This document shows positions 23,851-31,306 of a stretch of DNA of 40,955 nucleotides, one piece after another. Positions within the stretch are counted from its first letter, which is position 1. The number at the start of each line of letters is the position of its first letter. Below the pieces are notes generated by a model. The model was given only the letters and a program-made list of their open reading frames with translations, was not told the origin of the DNA and did no database searches. Source of the stretch: Streptomyces poriferorum. Its GTDB lineage: Bacteria; Actinomycetota; Actinomycetes; Streptomycetales; Streptomycetaceae. The stretch covers positions 1-40,955 of the forward strand of contig NZ_JAELVH010000114.1 in assembly GCF_019399235.1 (NCBI RefSeq), in the 5' to 3' direction. Position numbers and translations under genes: made by a program.

Positions 23851-23922
23851 AGCCCCCCGCTCGCGGATGATCCGCAGGCAGGGGGCTCGGTGTGTGGGCT
23901 GCTACTTCTTGCCTTGGGTCTT
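23851..23922. repeat. Candidate attL: hairpin plus gpm-3'-end-like sequence
   Basis: AGCCCCC (23851-23857) pairs with GGGGGCT (23881-23887), with an inner GCGG/CCGC stem. Then TACTTCTTGCC-TTGGGTCTT runs from 23903. The right end at 28742-28816 has the same build in the same direction: nested GCGG/CCGC in a G/C hairpin, then TACTTCTTCTTGCC-CTGGTTCTT, which there is the end of gpm. Read on the minus strand the left copy ends ...TQGKK-stop, against gpm ...NQGKKK-stop. This is the layout left when an element enters a gene's 3' end. Confidence 0.5.
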
Positions 23923-24008
23923 GCGGGATATCTCGCCGACCAGGGCTTTCGCAGGCGGGGACACTGATCGACTCCGGGTGAAAACTCGCCGTTGGTCGTC
24001 GTCGGGGG

Positions 24009-24047
24009 CCGTTGAGCAACCCCGGACGGCCCAGAGACGGCCCAGCG
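24009..24047. repeat. Left copy of inner arm-like repeat pair
   Basis: CCGTTGAGCA (24009-24018) and AGACGGCCCAGCG (24035-24047). Both words recur exactly, in the same order and direction, at 28698-28733. They may be arm-type integrase or excisionase binding sites inside the element. Confidence 0.55.
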
Positions 24048-24232
24048 GCCGCCTCGGAGCCATCTGATCCGTAAGCCTTGGTCGTGCCGCCTGACGCGCA
24101 AGCCTGATCGTCGTGGGCTGATCCGGTCGACGCTCACTGGGATCCCTTTGTTGCTGCGGACGCTGGTGTATCCGACAGAGCCAACCGCGGCCTGTGAGGG
24201 AGAGCCTCTACCTCCACCGCAGATGGAAATCC

Positions 24233-24277
24233 TCAACTGAGGTGGAAGCAATCGAAGATTTTCGCTACCTCAGTTGA
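24233..24277. promoter_or_regulatory. Perfect 11-bp inverted repeat upstream of the DndB-like gene
   Basis: TCAACTGAGGT (24233-24243) and ACCTCAGTTGA (24267-24277), 23 bases apart, are followed by the gene start at 24356. A longer-range perfect 9-bp pair, TATCCGACA (24169-24177) and TGTCGGATA (24291-24299), surrounds it. This could be an operator pair for dimers or an RNA hairpin in the leader. Confidence 0.5.
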
Positions 24278-24355
24278 CCTGCTGCCGGGGTGTCGGATAG
24301 CGTCCCGCGATGTGACGACACGTCAAGTGCTGTACTTGCAGGGGGGATCCTGAAT

Positions 24356-25582
24356 ATGTCCACGTCTTTGAAGCCGGTGACCACTGGCCTGCCCGTCAAC
24401 CTCCGGGAGATCCGCAAGGGGGTCATGGCGAACGGGGTCATCGACTGTGAGAACTTGCTGGCCATCGTCAATGACCCCCAAGAGGTCGAGGACGCCACCA
24501 AGCGCGCACAGAAGGCCGGCCGGCCGATCAGTGAGTACGCCCGCACGCGAGCCGAGATCCAGCGCCTCCTCGGTACTGCCGGCAGTAAGAAGGCCAAGAA
24601 CGTCGGCGAGTACGCCGACTACATTGCGGCTGGGCTGAAAGGGGACTACGACGACGCTTGGTCGCTGCCACAGATCACCCTGTGGTCGCCGCGCCCACTG
24701 GTGATCTCTGAGGACGGCTCGTCGGCCCTGCCGATCAAGGACGGCCTCTTCGCTCTCGACAGCGAGACTCAGGTCACTGCCTGGCACCGGATCAAGATCA
24801 ACCCGAGTGCCTACGGCCTGGAGGACTTCGACTTCGGCGCGATTCCGTTGTCATTCGAGATCTTCCACGGCATCAGCGTCATGGCCGCCCGGCAGATCTT
24901 CCACGACCGCAACCTGAAGGGCGTGCCGGTCGACAAGTCCTTGGCCATGTCCATGGACGGCCGCGACTTCGGCACCACCTTGACCCGCAAGCTGATGGAG
25001 TCGCTGAAGGTGCCGAGCGGGGAAACCGCGGTCCCACTTTCCAGCTTGATTCTCACCGGCAAGCGTCAGGTGTCGGACAAGGCCGTGGAGTGGATGACGA
25101 TGTCGGTCCTGCGGACCCTCGTCGCCACGGCCATGCTCGGTAAGGCCGGTATCCACGCCGCGTCAACCGGCATCGAGTACGAGGACATCCCCGCTGACGA
25201 GAGCGGCGACCGCCCGGACAAGGCCGTAGTCCAGCGGGAGGTGATGGAGACGGTTGGCGCGTTCCTCCAGGCGAACGCGACTCTCTTCCATGCCAAGACT
25301 GCCGTCACTGCCCCCGCCGTCGTGGCTGGCCTGGGTGCGACCATGAATCGCACCATGTCCTGGAGCGCCGACCCTCTGCCTGAGGGTGTCACCCTGGAGC
25401 GTCTGTTGGAGGGCATCGAGTGGGAGCGTGAGGCGAAGTACTGGGGCGGCATTGCTGCCAAGGTGACCGACCGGGGCGCCGTCTCTTGGGCGGGCGGTGC
25501 CCGTGACTCCGGCCACAAAGTCTATGACGCGCTGAACCACCCGGAGAGGGATACGGGTAAGCAGATCCGCGGACGGTTCTAG
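24356..25582 (+). CDS. DndB / DGQHR-domain-like protein with altered signature
   Basis: A 408-residue protein. Three segments line up with the DndB/DGQHR family. They are LDSETQVTAWHRI (residues 134-146) at the place of the L-D-G-Q-H-R-x-x-A motif; an IPLSFEIFHGISVMAARQIF strand-helix, then DRNLKGVPVDKSL (184-196), like the F-x-D-x-N-x-x-x-x-P-x-x-x-S-L stretch; and DGRDFGTTLTRKL (201-213). DndB is linked to DNA phosphorothioation control, and relatives occur in other DNA-modification and defence loci. No dndCDE or restriction genes are seen here, so this is a solitary copy inside the element. ATG 24356 follows an AGGGGGGATCC stretch. Function inferred only from resemblance. Confidence 0.55.
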   Translation: MSTSLKPVTTGLPVNLREIRKGVMANGVIDCENLLAIVNDPQEVEDATKRAQKAGRPISEYARTRAEIQRLLGTAGSKKAKNVGEYADYIAAGLKGDYDDAWSLPQITLWSPRPLVISEDGSSALPIKDGLFALDSETQVTAWHRIKINPSAYGLEDFDFGAIPLSFEIFHGISVMAARQIFHDRNLKGVPVDKSLAMSMDGRDFGTTLTRKLMESLKVPSGETAVPLSSLILTGKRQVSDKAVEWMTMSVLRTLVATAMLGKAGIHAASTGIEYEDIPADESGDRPDKAVVQREVMETVGAFLQANATLFHAKTAVTAPAVVAGLGATMNRTMSWSADPLPEGVTLERLLEGIEWEREAKYWGGIAAKVTDRGAVSWAGGARDSGHKVYDALNHPERDTGKQIRGRF

Positions 25583-25661
25583 CTTCACTCTCTCGCAAGG
25601 CTAGAAATGCCGTCGTCGCGACGACGCGACCATGAGTCCAAATCCCAGGCCACCGCAGACT

Positions 25662-25698
25662 AACGGCCCCCGACCAGGTGAATCGGTCGGGGGCCGTT
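25662..25698. terminator. Strong hairpin terminator after the DndB-like gene
   Basis: AACGGCCCCCGACC (25662-25675) pairs perfectly with GGTCGGGGGCCGTT (25685-25698) across a nine-base loop, followed by CTCAT. A separate perfect palindrome CGTCGTCGCGACGACG lies at 25611-25626. Confidence 0.8.
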
Positions 25699-26097
25699 CT
25701 CATGCGTCCCGTCCTTCAATGCCCGTGGCTCCCCGCTAGGTCCAGGCTGATCGCGGCACGGCAGGGAGACGGGCACTTCTGTCCGTAGTTTTAGCCGGAT
25801 CGGTCAGCGACGGCCGTACGGGCTGTTACGTGGCTCCAGAGAAGCGACGGCGGGCGGGGGCGGTTGCTGTGGCTGCTGTACGCCGCTGCTGTACAGCAAC
25901 CAGAGCCAAAGGCAGGGGACTGCTGCATGATCGGGTGACAGCGGGGTTTATGCAGCCAGGGCTGCGGGTGGGGTCTAGCTCCGTACTTCGCGGGTTGCAG
26001 CGATAGGTGGATTCCGGCGGCACTGCGCAGTTGTCTGGCGCCGCGGTTATCGGCAACCTTTTCGTTTGCGCTCGCTGTGACGCAGTGCGCGTCGCTG
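25699..26097. other. Gene-free interval with a hairpin
   Basis: About 400 bases with no coding sequence I can support; short frames here are rich in Arg, Pro and Ser. GGTTGCTGT (25862-25870) pairs with ACAGCAACC (25893-25901), and the loop holds two copies of GCTGCTGTAC. A small RNA or an attenuator is possible but unproven. Confidence 0.4.
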
Positions 26098-26658
26098 CTA
26101 TCCCGGCAGGGTGGCGGCCAGCTCGCCCACCAGGGAGACGTCGTGGGAATTGCCGTCCCGGCTGCCCTGGCACCACCACACCGGTGGGCCGGTCACGTCC
26201 GTTTCGCCCTGATGCCAGCCGTCGGTGGTCCCTGCGGGGCGAGGGTGCACACCGATCTTGTGTTCCTCACAGATCGGCCAGACCTGCCAGAGCAACTCCA
26301 TGATGGTCGATTGGGCTGCATCCGCGACCACAGTCAGGACCGTTGTCGCATCGTCCGGCTCTGGCGGGTCGCTCTCCTCCAGGTCGCACGCGTTCACCGA
26401 ATTGCCGTGCCAACGGCCATCGGGCATCGCCACGTATACCCGCCCCCTGTCGATTCCGTTCGGGGGCAAGGGCTGCCCGGGCGGGTCGACCATCAGTATC
26501 AGCGCGTCCTGACCCGGCAGAGTCGCCGTCAGGTCGCGATTGACCACCGCGAGAGCGGCCTCCAGCTTCGGCCACTGGCCGGGCTCGGCCCGCCTGGGCT
26601 CCGAAGGCCGATGCCGGTCATGCCCAGGACCGATGCTGGAATACGAGAAGTAGTTCAC
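26098..26658 (-). CDS. Conserved hypothetical protein
   Basis: A 186-residue protein with believable composition: NYFSYSSIGPG, LEAALAVVNRDLTATLPG, GRVYVAMPDGRWHGNSVN, VADAAQSTIMELLWQVWPIC, and VWWCQGSRDGNSHDVSLVGEL. I recall similar Streptomyces proteins without known function. The start is unclear: GTG 26658 is the first usable codon. Just upstream a 7-codon frame with a strong AAAGGA SD (ATG near 26676) ends at a TGA overlapping this GTG, which suggests translational coupling or a wrong start. It is divergent from the integrase gene. No domain recognised. Confidence 0.6.
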   Translation of the reverse strand: MNYFSYSSIGPGHDRHRPSEPRRAEPGQWPKLEAALAVVNRDLTATLPGQDALILMVDPPGQPLPPNGIDRGRVYVAMPDGRWHGNSVNACDLEESDPPEPDDATTVLTVVADAAQSTIMELLWQVWPICEEHKIGVHPRPAGTTDGWHQGETDVTGPPVWWCQGSRDGNSHDVSLVGELAATLPG

Positions 26659-26763
26659 CGAGGCATCGTTCCAGCCATGCCGTCCTTTACCAGTGGCGGA
26701 GAGTGGAATCAGCTCAGTTCTCTGGCCAGCGGGTCCGCAGTCGTGTTGCCGGCCGGTTGGGTC

Positions 26764-26809
26764 GGGTGGAAGTCGGGTGGACGTTGGGGAATCCACTCGA
26801 CTTCCACCC
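26764..26809. promoter_or_regulatory. 18-bp inverted repeat between the divergent hypothetical and integrase genes
   Basis: GGGTGGAAGTCGGGTGGA (26764-26781) pairs with 26792-26809 with only one mismatch (G:T) across a ten-base loop. It ends 26 bases before the integrase ATG. It could be an operator, a recombination directionality site or an RNA hairpin limiting integrase expression. Confidence 0.55.
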
Positions 26810-26835
26810 TGTCCACCTCGCCTCCTGGCTGCCTG

Positions 26836-28072
26836 ATGGCCGGACACGTCCAAGACCGCTGGTTCGTGACGGTGCCAGGCCCCGACGGCAAGCCGAGCAA
26901 GGTGAAGTCGGAGCGCCACGGCTCCGGTGCTCGCTACAGGGCGCGCTACGTCGGTCCGGACGGTACGGAGAAGTCCAGGAGCTTCCCGGACCGACAGAAG
27001 CGGCTCGCCGATCAGTGGCTGGCTCATACCGAAGCGGACATGGCGCGGGGACAGTACATCGATCCCCGCGCGGCCCGGACCACCTTCCAGCAGTACGCGG
27101 AGGGCTGGGTGTCCACACAAGGGGCGGACCCCAACACGCAAGCCTCGATGGAGTCGCAGCTCCGGCTGCACGCGTTCCCGTACCTCGGCACGCGTCCGCT
27201 CGGCTCGTTCCAGCCGGCGCACATCCGCGACTGGGTGCAGCAGCTCCAGGCGAACGGTGTCCGTGGCTCGTACGTCCGGACGATCTACTCCAACGTGCGG
27301 GCGGCTCTCAGCGCGGCCGTGGACGACGGGCACCTTCCTCGAAATCCCTGCGCTGCCCGCTCGGTTCGGCCGCCGACCGTTGACACGAAGCGCGTCACGC
27401 CTTGGACGACGGAACGGCTCTTCGCTGTGCGCGCGGGCATGCCAGACCGGTATCAGGCGATGGTCGACCTCGGCGGCGGCTGCGGCCTGCGGCAAGGCGA
27501 GGTCCTGGGTGTCGCGGTGGACGCGATCGACTTTCGGTCGGACACGTTGCACGTCGTCCAGCAGCTCAAGCTGAGCCGCAGCAAGCCGGTCTTCGCTCCG
27601 CCCAAGGGCGGCAAGCTGCGAGATGTGCCGCTTACCGGCCCTGTCGCTGACGCCCTGCGGGCACACATGAAGCAGTTCCCGCCGGTCGAGATCACGTTGC
27701 TATGGAAGGTCGCGGGCGGACCGCTGGTGACCAAGCGGCTCATCTTCATGGGACCGCGCGGTGGTCATGTCTGGCGCACCTCGCTGAACGAGGAGGCGTG
27801 GAAAACGGCTCTGGCCGGCCGGAGTCATTCCGGTTCCTGCGGCCGGCGCTCAGCACGCCGAGTCACGCGAGAACGGGATGCACGCGATGCGGCACTTCTA
27901 CGCGTCGGTGCTGCTGGATGCCGGGGAGAACGTCAAGGCGTTGGCCGAGTACCTCGGGCACTCGGACCCCGGCTTGACGTTGCGGGTGTACGGGCACCTG
28001 ATGCCGTCCAGCCAGGACCGGACGCGTAAGGCAATCGAGCACGCGTACGAAATTGAACCGCACAGAAAGTGA
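26836..28072 (+). pseudogene. Tyrosine integrase broken by one extra base
   Basis: Starts MAGHVQDRWF at 26836. Order of parts: N-terminal arm-binding AP2-like region (RYRARYVGPDGTEKSRSF, LADQWLAHTEADMARGQY), a core-binding domain (FPYLGTRPLGSFQPAHIRDW), and a catalytic domain with Arg in GGCGLRQGEVLG. The frame is lost after WKTALA. Dropping one G at about 27817 (in GGCCGGCC) restores AAGVIPVPAAGAQHAES, then HAMRHFYASVLL (H-x-x-R), LAEYLGHSD, and the nucleophile Tyr in LRVYGHLMP, ending at 28072. With the repair it would be ~411 residues, normal for actinobacterial phage or ICE integrases. Either it is dead, there is a read error, or a frameshift is used. No SD is visible. Confidence 0.85.
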
Positions 28073-28225
28073 GCCACCGCAGCGATGTAGGCTCAAAAAC
28101 TAAGCGTGCGGCCTGAAATGAGGCTCAGAAGCTGTGCTTCCATCCGCGGGCGGAATGTTCCATCCATAAACGGATGATGGTGAATGTTCGAAGAGCGAAC
28201 CAGGCGTGTGGGGCCACGCTAGGAT

Positions 28226-28261
28226 CCCTCCCTGGCAAGGGAACTCCCTTGTCGGGGAGGG
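28226..28261. other. Two-step hairpin downstream of the integrase
   Basis: CCCTCCC (28226-28232) pairs with GGGAGGG (28255-28261). Inside it CAAGGGA (28236-28242) pairs with TCCCTTG (28245-28251), with three-base bulges on both sides. No T-run follows. It may be a terminator or a recombination-site structure. The interval 28073-28513 otherwise holds no supported gene; a CCATCCAGG direct repeat is near 28270. Confidence 0.5.
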
Positions 28262-28428
28262 TGGTTGCGCCATCCAGGCCATCCAGGCCATGCAGTGATC
28301 TATTCATCAAGTGAAATGAGGGCGCCTCGTCCCGCTGCGGCTCGTTACATTTCTACTTTTGAAGTCAAACCCTCTTCTAGCTGCACGTTTGTCTTGGAAG
28401 CAGGGCTGTGCGAAAGTCTCACCACATG

Positions 28429-28458
28429 CGAATGCCGCCCGTGCATGGGCGGCATTCG
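28429..28458. terminator. Perfect 12-bp hairpin inside the element
   Basis: CGAATGCCGCCC (28429-28440) pairs perfectly with GGGCGGCATTCG (28447-28458) around a six-base loop, followed by TTTCCATTT. Best read as a plus-strand terminator. Confidence 0.65.
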
Positions 28459-28513
28459 TTTCCATTTCCGCACTCGGAATCCTAGCCAGGAACCAACCAC
28501 AGATGGAGGCCTC

Positions 28514-28693
28514 ATGGTCCCACGCACAGGTGTCACCGTCGACATCTGTCCTCGTGACTTGCCGCTCGCGCTCATCGGCACAGCCGGCGGTGCACTCGCA
28601 CTCTGGGCTGACGCCCCCGCAGAGATCGCCGTCCCCGTGGCACTGCTGATCGTCCTCGAAGTCCGCATCCGCCGCTGGAGCCGACGCGCCTGA
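28514..28693 (+). CDS. Small membrane protein (59 residues)
   Basis: ATG 28514 has an ideal GGAGG four bases upstream. The peptide has one or two hydrophobic stretches (LALIGTAGGALALW and IAVPVALLIVLEV) and a basic end RIRRWSRRA. Similar short membrane proteins occur in Streptomyces integrative elements, but I cannot name a family. It lies between the integrase remnant and the right end of the element. Confidence 0.6.
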   Translation: MVPRTGVTVDICPRDLPLALIGTAGGALALWADAPAEIAVPVALLIVLEVRIRRWSRRA

Positions 28694-28697
28694 CGGC

Positions 28698-28733
28698 CCG
28701 TTGAGCACGTGACGGCTCACAGACGGCCCAGCG
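28698..28733. repeat. Right copy of inner arm-like repeat pair
   Basis: CCGTTGAGCA (28698-28707) and AGACGGCCCAGCG (28721-28733) match the left pair at 24009-24047 exactly. The spacing between the words differs by three bases. Confidence 0.55.
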
Positions 28734-28741
28734 CACCAAAA

Positions 28742-28816
28742 AGCCCCCCACCACGCGGAAAACCCGCAGGTGGGGGGCCAGTTCAGCTCTGCTTACTTCT
28801 TCTTGCCCTGGTTCTT
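28742..28816. repeat. Candidate attR: gpm terminator and gpm 3' end
   Basis: Right-hand partner of 23851-23922. The hairpin and the TACTTCTT...GCC.TGG.TCTT string are in the same order and direction. Here they form the true terminator and the last codons of gpm. Confidence 0.5.
28743..28778 (-). terminator. Rho-independent terminator of gpm
   Basis: GGTGGGGGGC/GCCCCCCACC outer stem (28769-28778 with 28743-28752) and an inner GCGG/CCGC stem. On the minus strand it is followed by TTTTT (28742-28738), a textbook terminator. Confidence 0.85.
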
Positions 28817-29554
28817 CACGGCCTCGATGGCGGCCTTCGCCGCGTCCGGGTCCAGGTACGTCCCGCCCGGCTTCAACGGGCGGAAGTTCTCGTCCAGTTC
28901 GTAGGCGAGCGGGATGCCCGTCGGGATGTTCAGGCCCGCGATGTCGGCGTCCGAGACGCCGTCGAGGTGCTTGACCAGGGCCCGGAGGCTGTTGCCGTGC
29001 GCGGCGATCAGGACGGTCTTGCCGGCAAGGAGGTCCGGGACGATGCCGTCGTACCAGTACGGCAGCATGCGGTCGACGACGTCCTTCAGGCACTCCGTGC
29101 GCGGGCGCAGCTCCGGCGGGATCGTCGCGTAGCGCGCGTCGTCGCTCTGGGAGAACTCGGTGCCGTCCTCGAGGGCCGGCGGCGGGGTGTCGTACGAACG
29201 GCGCCAGAGCATGAACTGCTCCTCGCCGAACTCGGCGAGGGTCTGCGCCTTGTCCTTGCCCTGGAGGGCACCGTAGTGGCGCTCGTTCAGGCGCCAGGAG
29301 CGGTGGACGGGGATCCAGTGGCGGTCCGCGGACTCCAGCGCGAGCTGGGCGGTGCGGATGGCGCGCTTCTGGAGCGAGGTGTGCAGTACATCGGGGAGCA
29401 GGCCGGCGTCCTTGAGCAGCTCACCGCCGCGGACCGCCTCCTTCTCGCCCTTCTCGGTGAGGTTGACGTCCACCCATCCGGTGAACAGGTTCTTCGCGTT
29501 CCATTCGCTCTCGCCGTGGCGGAGGAGGATCAGCTTGTACGGTGCGTCGGCCAT
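28793..29554 (-). CDS. gpmA: 2,3-bisphosphoglycerate-dependent phosphoglycerate mutase
   Basis: A 253-residue dPGM. The phosphohistidine motif LLRHGESEWN puts the catalytic His at residue 13. FTGWVDVNLTEKGEKEA, then HRSWRLNERHYGALQG, and the second His in IAAHGNSLRAL are all present. It interconverts 3- and 2-phosphoglycerate in glycolysis. The C-terminus NQGKKK lies at the edge of the proposed integrated element, so its last codons may be element-supplied. ATG 29554. Divergent from the MFS gene. Confidence 0.95.
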   Translation of the reverse strand: MADAPYKLILLRHGESEWNAKNLFTGWVDVNLTEKGEKEAVRGGELLKDAGLLPDVLHTSLQKRAIRTAQLALESADRHWIPVHRSWRLNERHYGALQGKDKAQTLAEFGEEQFMLWRRSYDTPPPALEDGTEFSQSDDARYATIPPELRPRTECLKDVVDRMLPYWYDGIVPDLLAGKTVLIAAHGNSLRALVKHLDGVSDADIAGLNIPTGIPLAYELDENFRPLKPGGTYLDPDAAKAAIEAVKNQGKKK

Positions 29555-29737
29555 GGGTCCGAGCGTAATCGAACCCGTACGGGCCGCGCGCGCCCGGCCA
29601 CAGGGCGGACAGCGCCGCGTGGATTGACGCCGGCCGTCAATTGGGTGGCAGCGCCGAATCCAGGATTTGTAATGTTCGGACCGTTGGCGGACCGCTTACC
29701 GCCCGCATCCACATCCGTACGTCCTGGGGGAACCCGT

Positions 29738-31078
29738 ATGTCTGTCGCCGGTCTCGGACGGGCCACCCGTGAATCCGTCTCCGGTCTCCCCAGGGAGTTC
29801 TGGTGGCTGTGGACCAGCACCCTGGTCAACCGCCTCGGGGCGTTCGTCGCCACCTTCATGGCCCTGTACCTGACCCTGGACCGGGGCTACTCCGCCTCGT
29901 ACGCCGGTCTGGTCGCCGCCCTGCACGGTCTCGGTGGGGTCGTCTCCTCGCTGGTGGCCGGCGTGATGACGGATCGTTTCGGGCGGCGGCCCACGATGCT
30001 CGTCGCGCAGCTGTCGACCGCCGTCTCGGTGGCCGTGCTCGGCTTCATGGTCCATCCGGTGGCGATCGCGGCCGTCGCCTTCTTCGTCGGCATGGCCAGC
30101 AGCGCCTCACGCCCCGCGGTCCAGGCGATGATCGCCGACATCGTCCCGGCGAAGGACCGGGTGCGGGCCTTCTCGCTCAACTACTGGGCGATCAACCTGG
30201 GGTTCGCGGTCTCGTCCGCCGGGGCCGGGTTCGTCGCCGAGTACAGCTACCTCGCCGGTTTCGTAGGCGAGGCGGTGATGACGCTGGGCTGCGCGGTCGT
30301 CGTCTTCATGAAGGTGCCGGAGTCCCGGCCGCAGAAGGCCGCGGCCACGGCCACGGACGCGCACGCCGCCGGCGACGGCATCCGGCTCGGCACGGTGCTG
30401 CGGGACGGACGGTTCATGGGCGTCGTCGGGCTGTCGTTCGTGATCGCTCTGATCTTCCAGCAGGGGTACGTGGGGCTGCCGGTGGCCATGGGGGCCGACG
30501 GGTTCAGCAGCTCCGACTTCGGTTCGGCGGTCGCCGTCAACGGCGTGCTCATCGTGGTGCTCCAGATCCCGGTCACCCGGTTCATCCAGAGCCGCGACCC
30601 GCGCCAGCTGCTCATCGTGTCGTCGCTGCTCGCCGGGTACGGGTTCGGGCTGACGGCCTTCGCCGGTTCGGTGGCGGTCTACGCGCTGACCATCTGCGTC
30701 TGGACGCTCGCCGAGATCGTCAACGCGCCCGTGCAGAACGGTCTGGTCGTCCAGCTCTCTCCTGCTCACGGCCGGGGCCGCTACCAGGGCATGTACGCCC
30801 TGTCCTGGTCGGCCGCGGCGCTCGTGGCCCCGCTGATGTCCGGTGTGGTGATCGACCACTTCGGGGCCGGGTGGCTGTGGGGGACGTGCGCGGTGCTGGG
30901 CACCGCGGCGGCGTTCGGCTACTGGCTGCTCATGCGGAACCTGCCGCAGGGCGGCGCGGCTTCGGCGCCGGCCCCCGCGGTCGTGAGCGGACAGGTCGTA
31001 GCGGCGGAAGCGGCCGGAGCGGGCTCGGTCCCGGGTGCCGGTGGCGGTGCCGAGCCTGTCGTGGAGCGGACGGCCTGA
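29738..31078 (+). CDS. MFS transporter
   Basis: A 446-residue protein with about 12 hydrophobic segments. The loop 2-3 motif of the major facilitator superfamily is seen as GVMTDRFGRRPTML. Features such as ASSASRPAVQAMIADIVP, then LNYWAINLGFAVSSAGAGF, are typical of drug-exporter-like members. A long Ala/Gly/Pro-rich C-terminal tail follows the last membrane segment. It is an inner membrane exporter of unknown substrate. ATG 29738 has GGGGGAA six bases upstream. An inverted repeat TTGACG-N5-CGTCAA lies at 29624-29640 in the promoter region. Confidence 0.88.
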   Translation: MSVAGLGRATRESVSGLPREFWWLWTSTLVNRLGAFVATFMALYLTLDRGYSASYAGLVAALHGLGGVVSSLVAGVMTDRFGRRPTMLVAQLSTAVSVAVLGFMVHPVAIAAVAFFVGMASSASRPAVQAMIADIVPAKDRVRAFSLNYWAINLGFAVSSAGAGFVAEYSYLAGFVGEAVMTLGCAVVVFMKVPESRPQKAAATATDAHAAGDGIRLGTVLRDGRFMGVVGLSFVIALIFQQGYVGLPVAMGADGFSSSDFGSAVAVNGVLIVVLQIPVTRFIQSRDPRQLLIVSSLLAGYGFGLTAFAGSVAVYALTICVWTLAEIVNAPVQNGLVVQLSPAHGRGRYQGMYALSWSAAALVAPLMSGVVIDHFGAGWLWGTCAVLGTAAAFGYWLLMRNLPQGGAASAPAPAVVSGQVVAAEAAGAGSVPGAGGGAEPVVERTA

Positions 31079-31089
31079 CCCGGGTACGG

Positions 31090-31108
31090 GCACGGGGCGG
31101 CCCCGTGC
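31090..31108. terminator. Hairpin between MFS and Cys-rich genes
   Basis: GCACGGGGC (31090-31098) pairs perfectly with GCCCCGTGC (31100-31108) around one base. Serves two convergent genes. Confidence 0.6.
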
Positions 31109-31156
31109 GGACGATGCCGGTCCGTGCGGGGCACCCTCTGCCGCTGTGCGCGCCCG

Positions 31157-31306
31157 TCAGCCGGAGCAGCCGCCGCACTGGCACGGCGCGCCGGACTGGC
31201 AGCCGCACCCGCAGCCCGATCCGCAGCCGCAGGCGCCGACGACGACCCGGTGCGCCACGTCGGCGGGTGTCTCCTGCTGTGGTTCGGTCGTGGGGGAATC
31301 GGCCAT
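31157..31306 (-). CDS. Small Cys-rich (metallothionein-like) protein
   Basis: A 49-residue protein read directly from the DNA. MADSPTTEPQQETPADVAHR is followed by VVVGACGCGSGCGCGCQSG and APCQCGGCSG. Eight Cys lie within the last 25 residues, mostly as C-G-C, separated by Gly. ATG 31306 is preceded by GAGGAGG at five bases, a very strong start signal, and the stop is TGA at 31159-31157. The Cys spacing suggests metal binding (zinc, copper) or a bactericidal-peptide precursor, but it does not match a metallothionein family that I can name. It lies near phoU on the same strand, about 180 bases downstream. Confidence 0.72.
   Translation of the reverse strand: MADSPTTEPQQETPADVAHRVVVGACGCGSGCGCGCQSGAPCQCGGCSG

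Larger units (their letters stand above)
23851..28816. mobile_element. Degenerate integrated element next to gpm
   Basis: The stretch is bounded by similar direct-repeat ends and by inner shared words (CCGTTGAGCA and AGACGGCCCAGCG at both ends). It contains a broken tyrosine integrase near the right end, a DndB-like gene, a conserved hypothetical gene, a small membrane protein gene and many strong hairpins. In mycobacteria the core genes mshA, ybjN and gpm lie close together; here they are pushed apart. No replication, transfer or phage structural genes are seen, so it is a remnant or a very small satellite-type element. Boundaries are inferred from the repeats, not proven. Confidence 0.5.

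Noticed and set aside
24356..25582. Full dnd phosphorothioation system
   Set aside because: No dndA, C, D or E-like genes are present around the DndB-like gene in this window.
26077..26835. Plus-strand extension upstream of the integrase
   Set aside because: The extension has no integrase-like sequence and overlaps the minus-strand conserved hypothetical gene; MAGHVQDRW is the usual family start.
28307..28720. Minus-strand frame of 137 codons near the right end of the element
   Set aside because: It passes through a perfect terminator-like hairpin and has no SD. The short plus-strand membrane gene is better supported.
29624..29640. TTGACG-N5-CGTCAA as a promoter -35 of the MFS gene
   Set aside because: No acceptable -10 lies at 16-19 bases. 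It may still be a binding site, but I cannot support a promoter.
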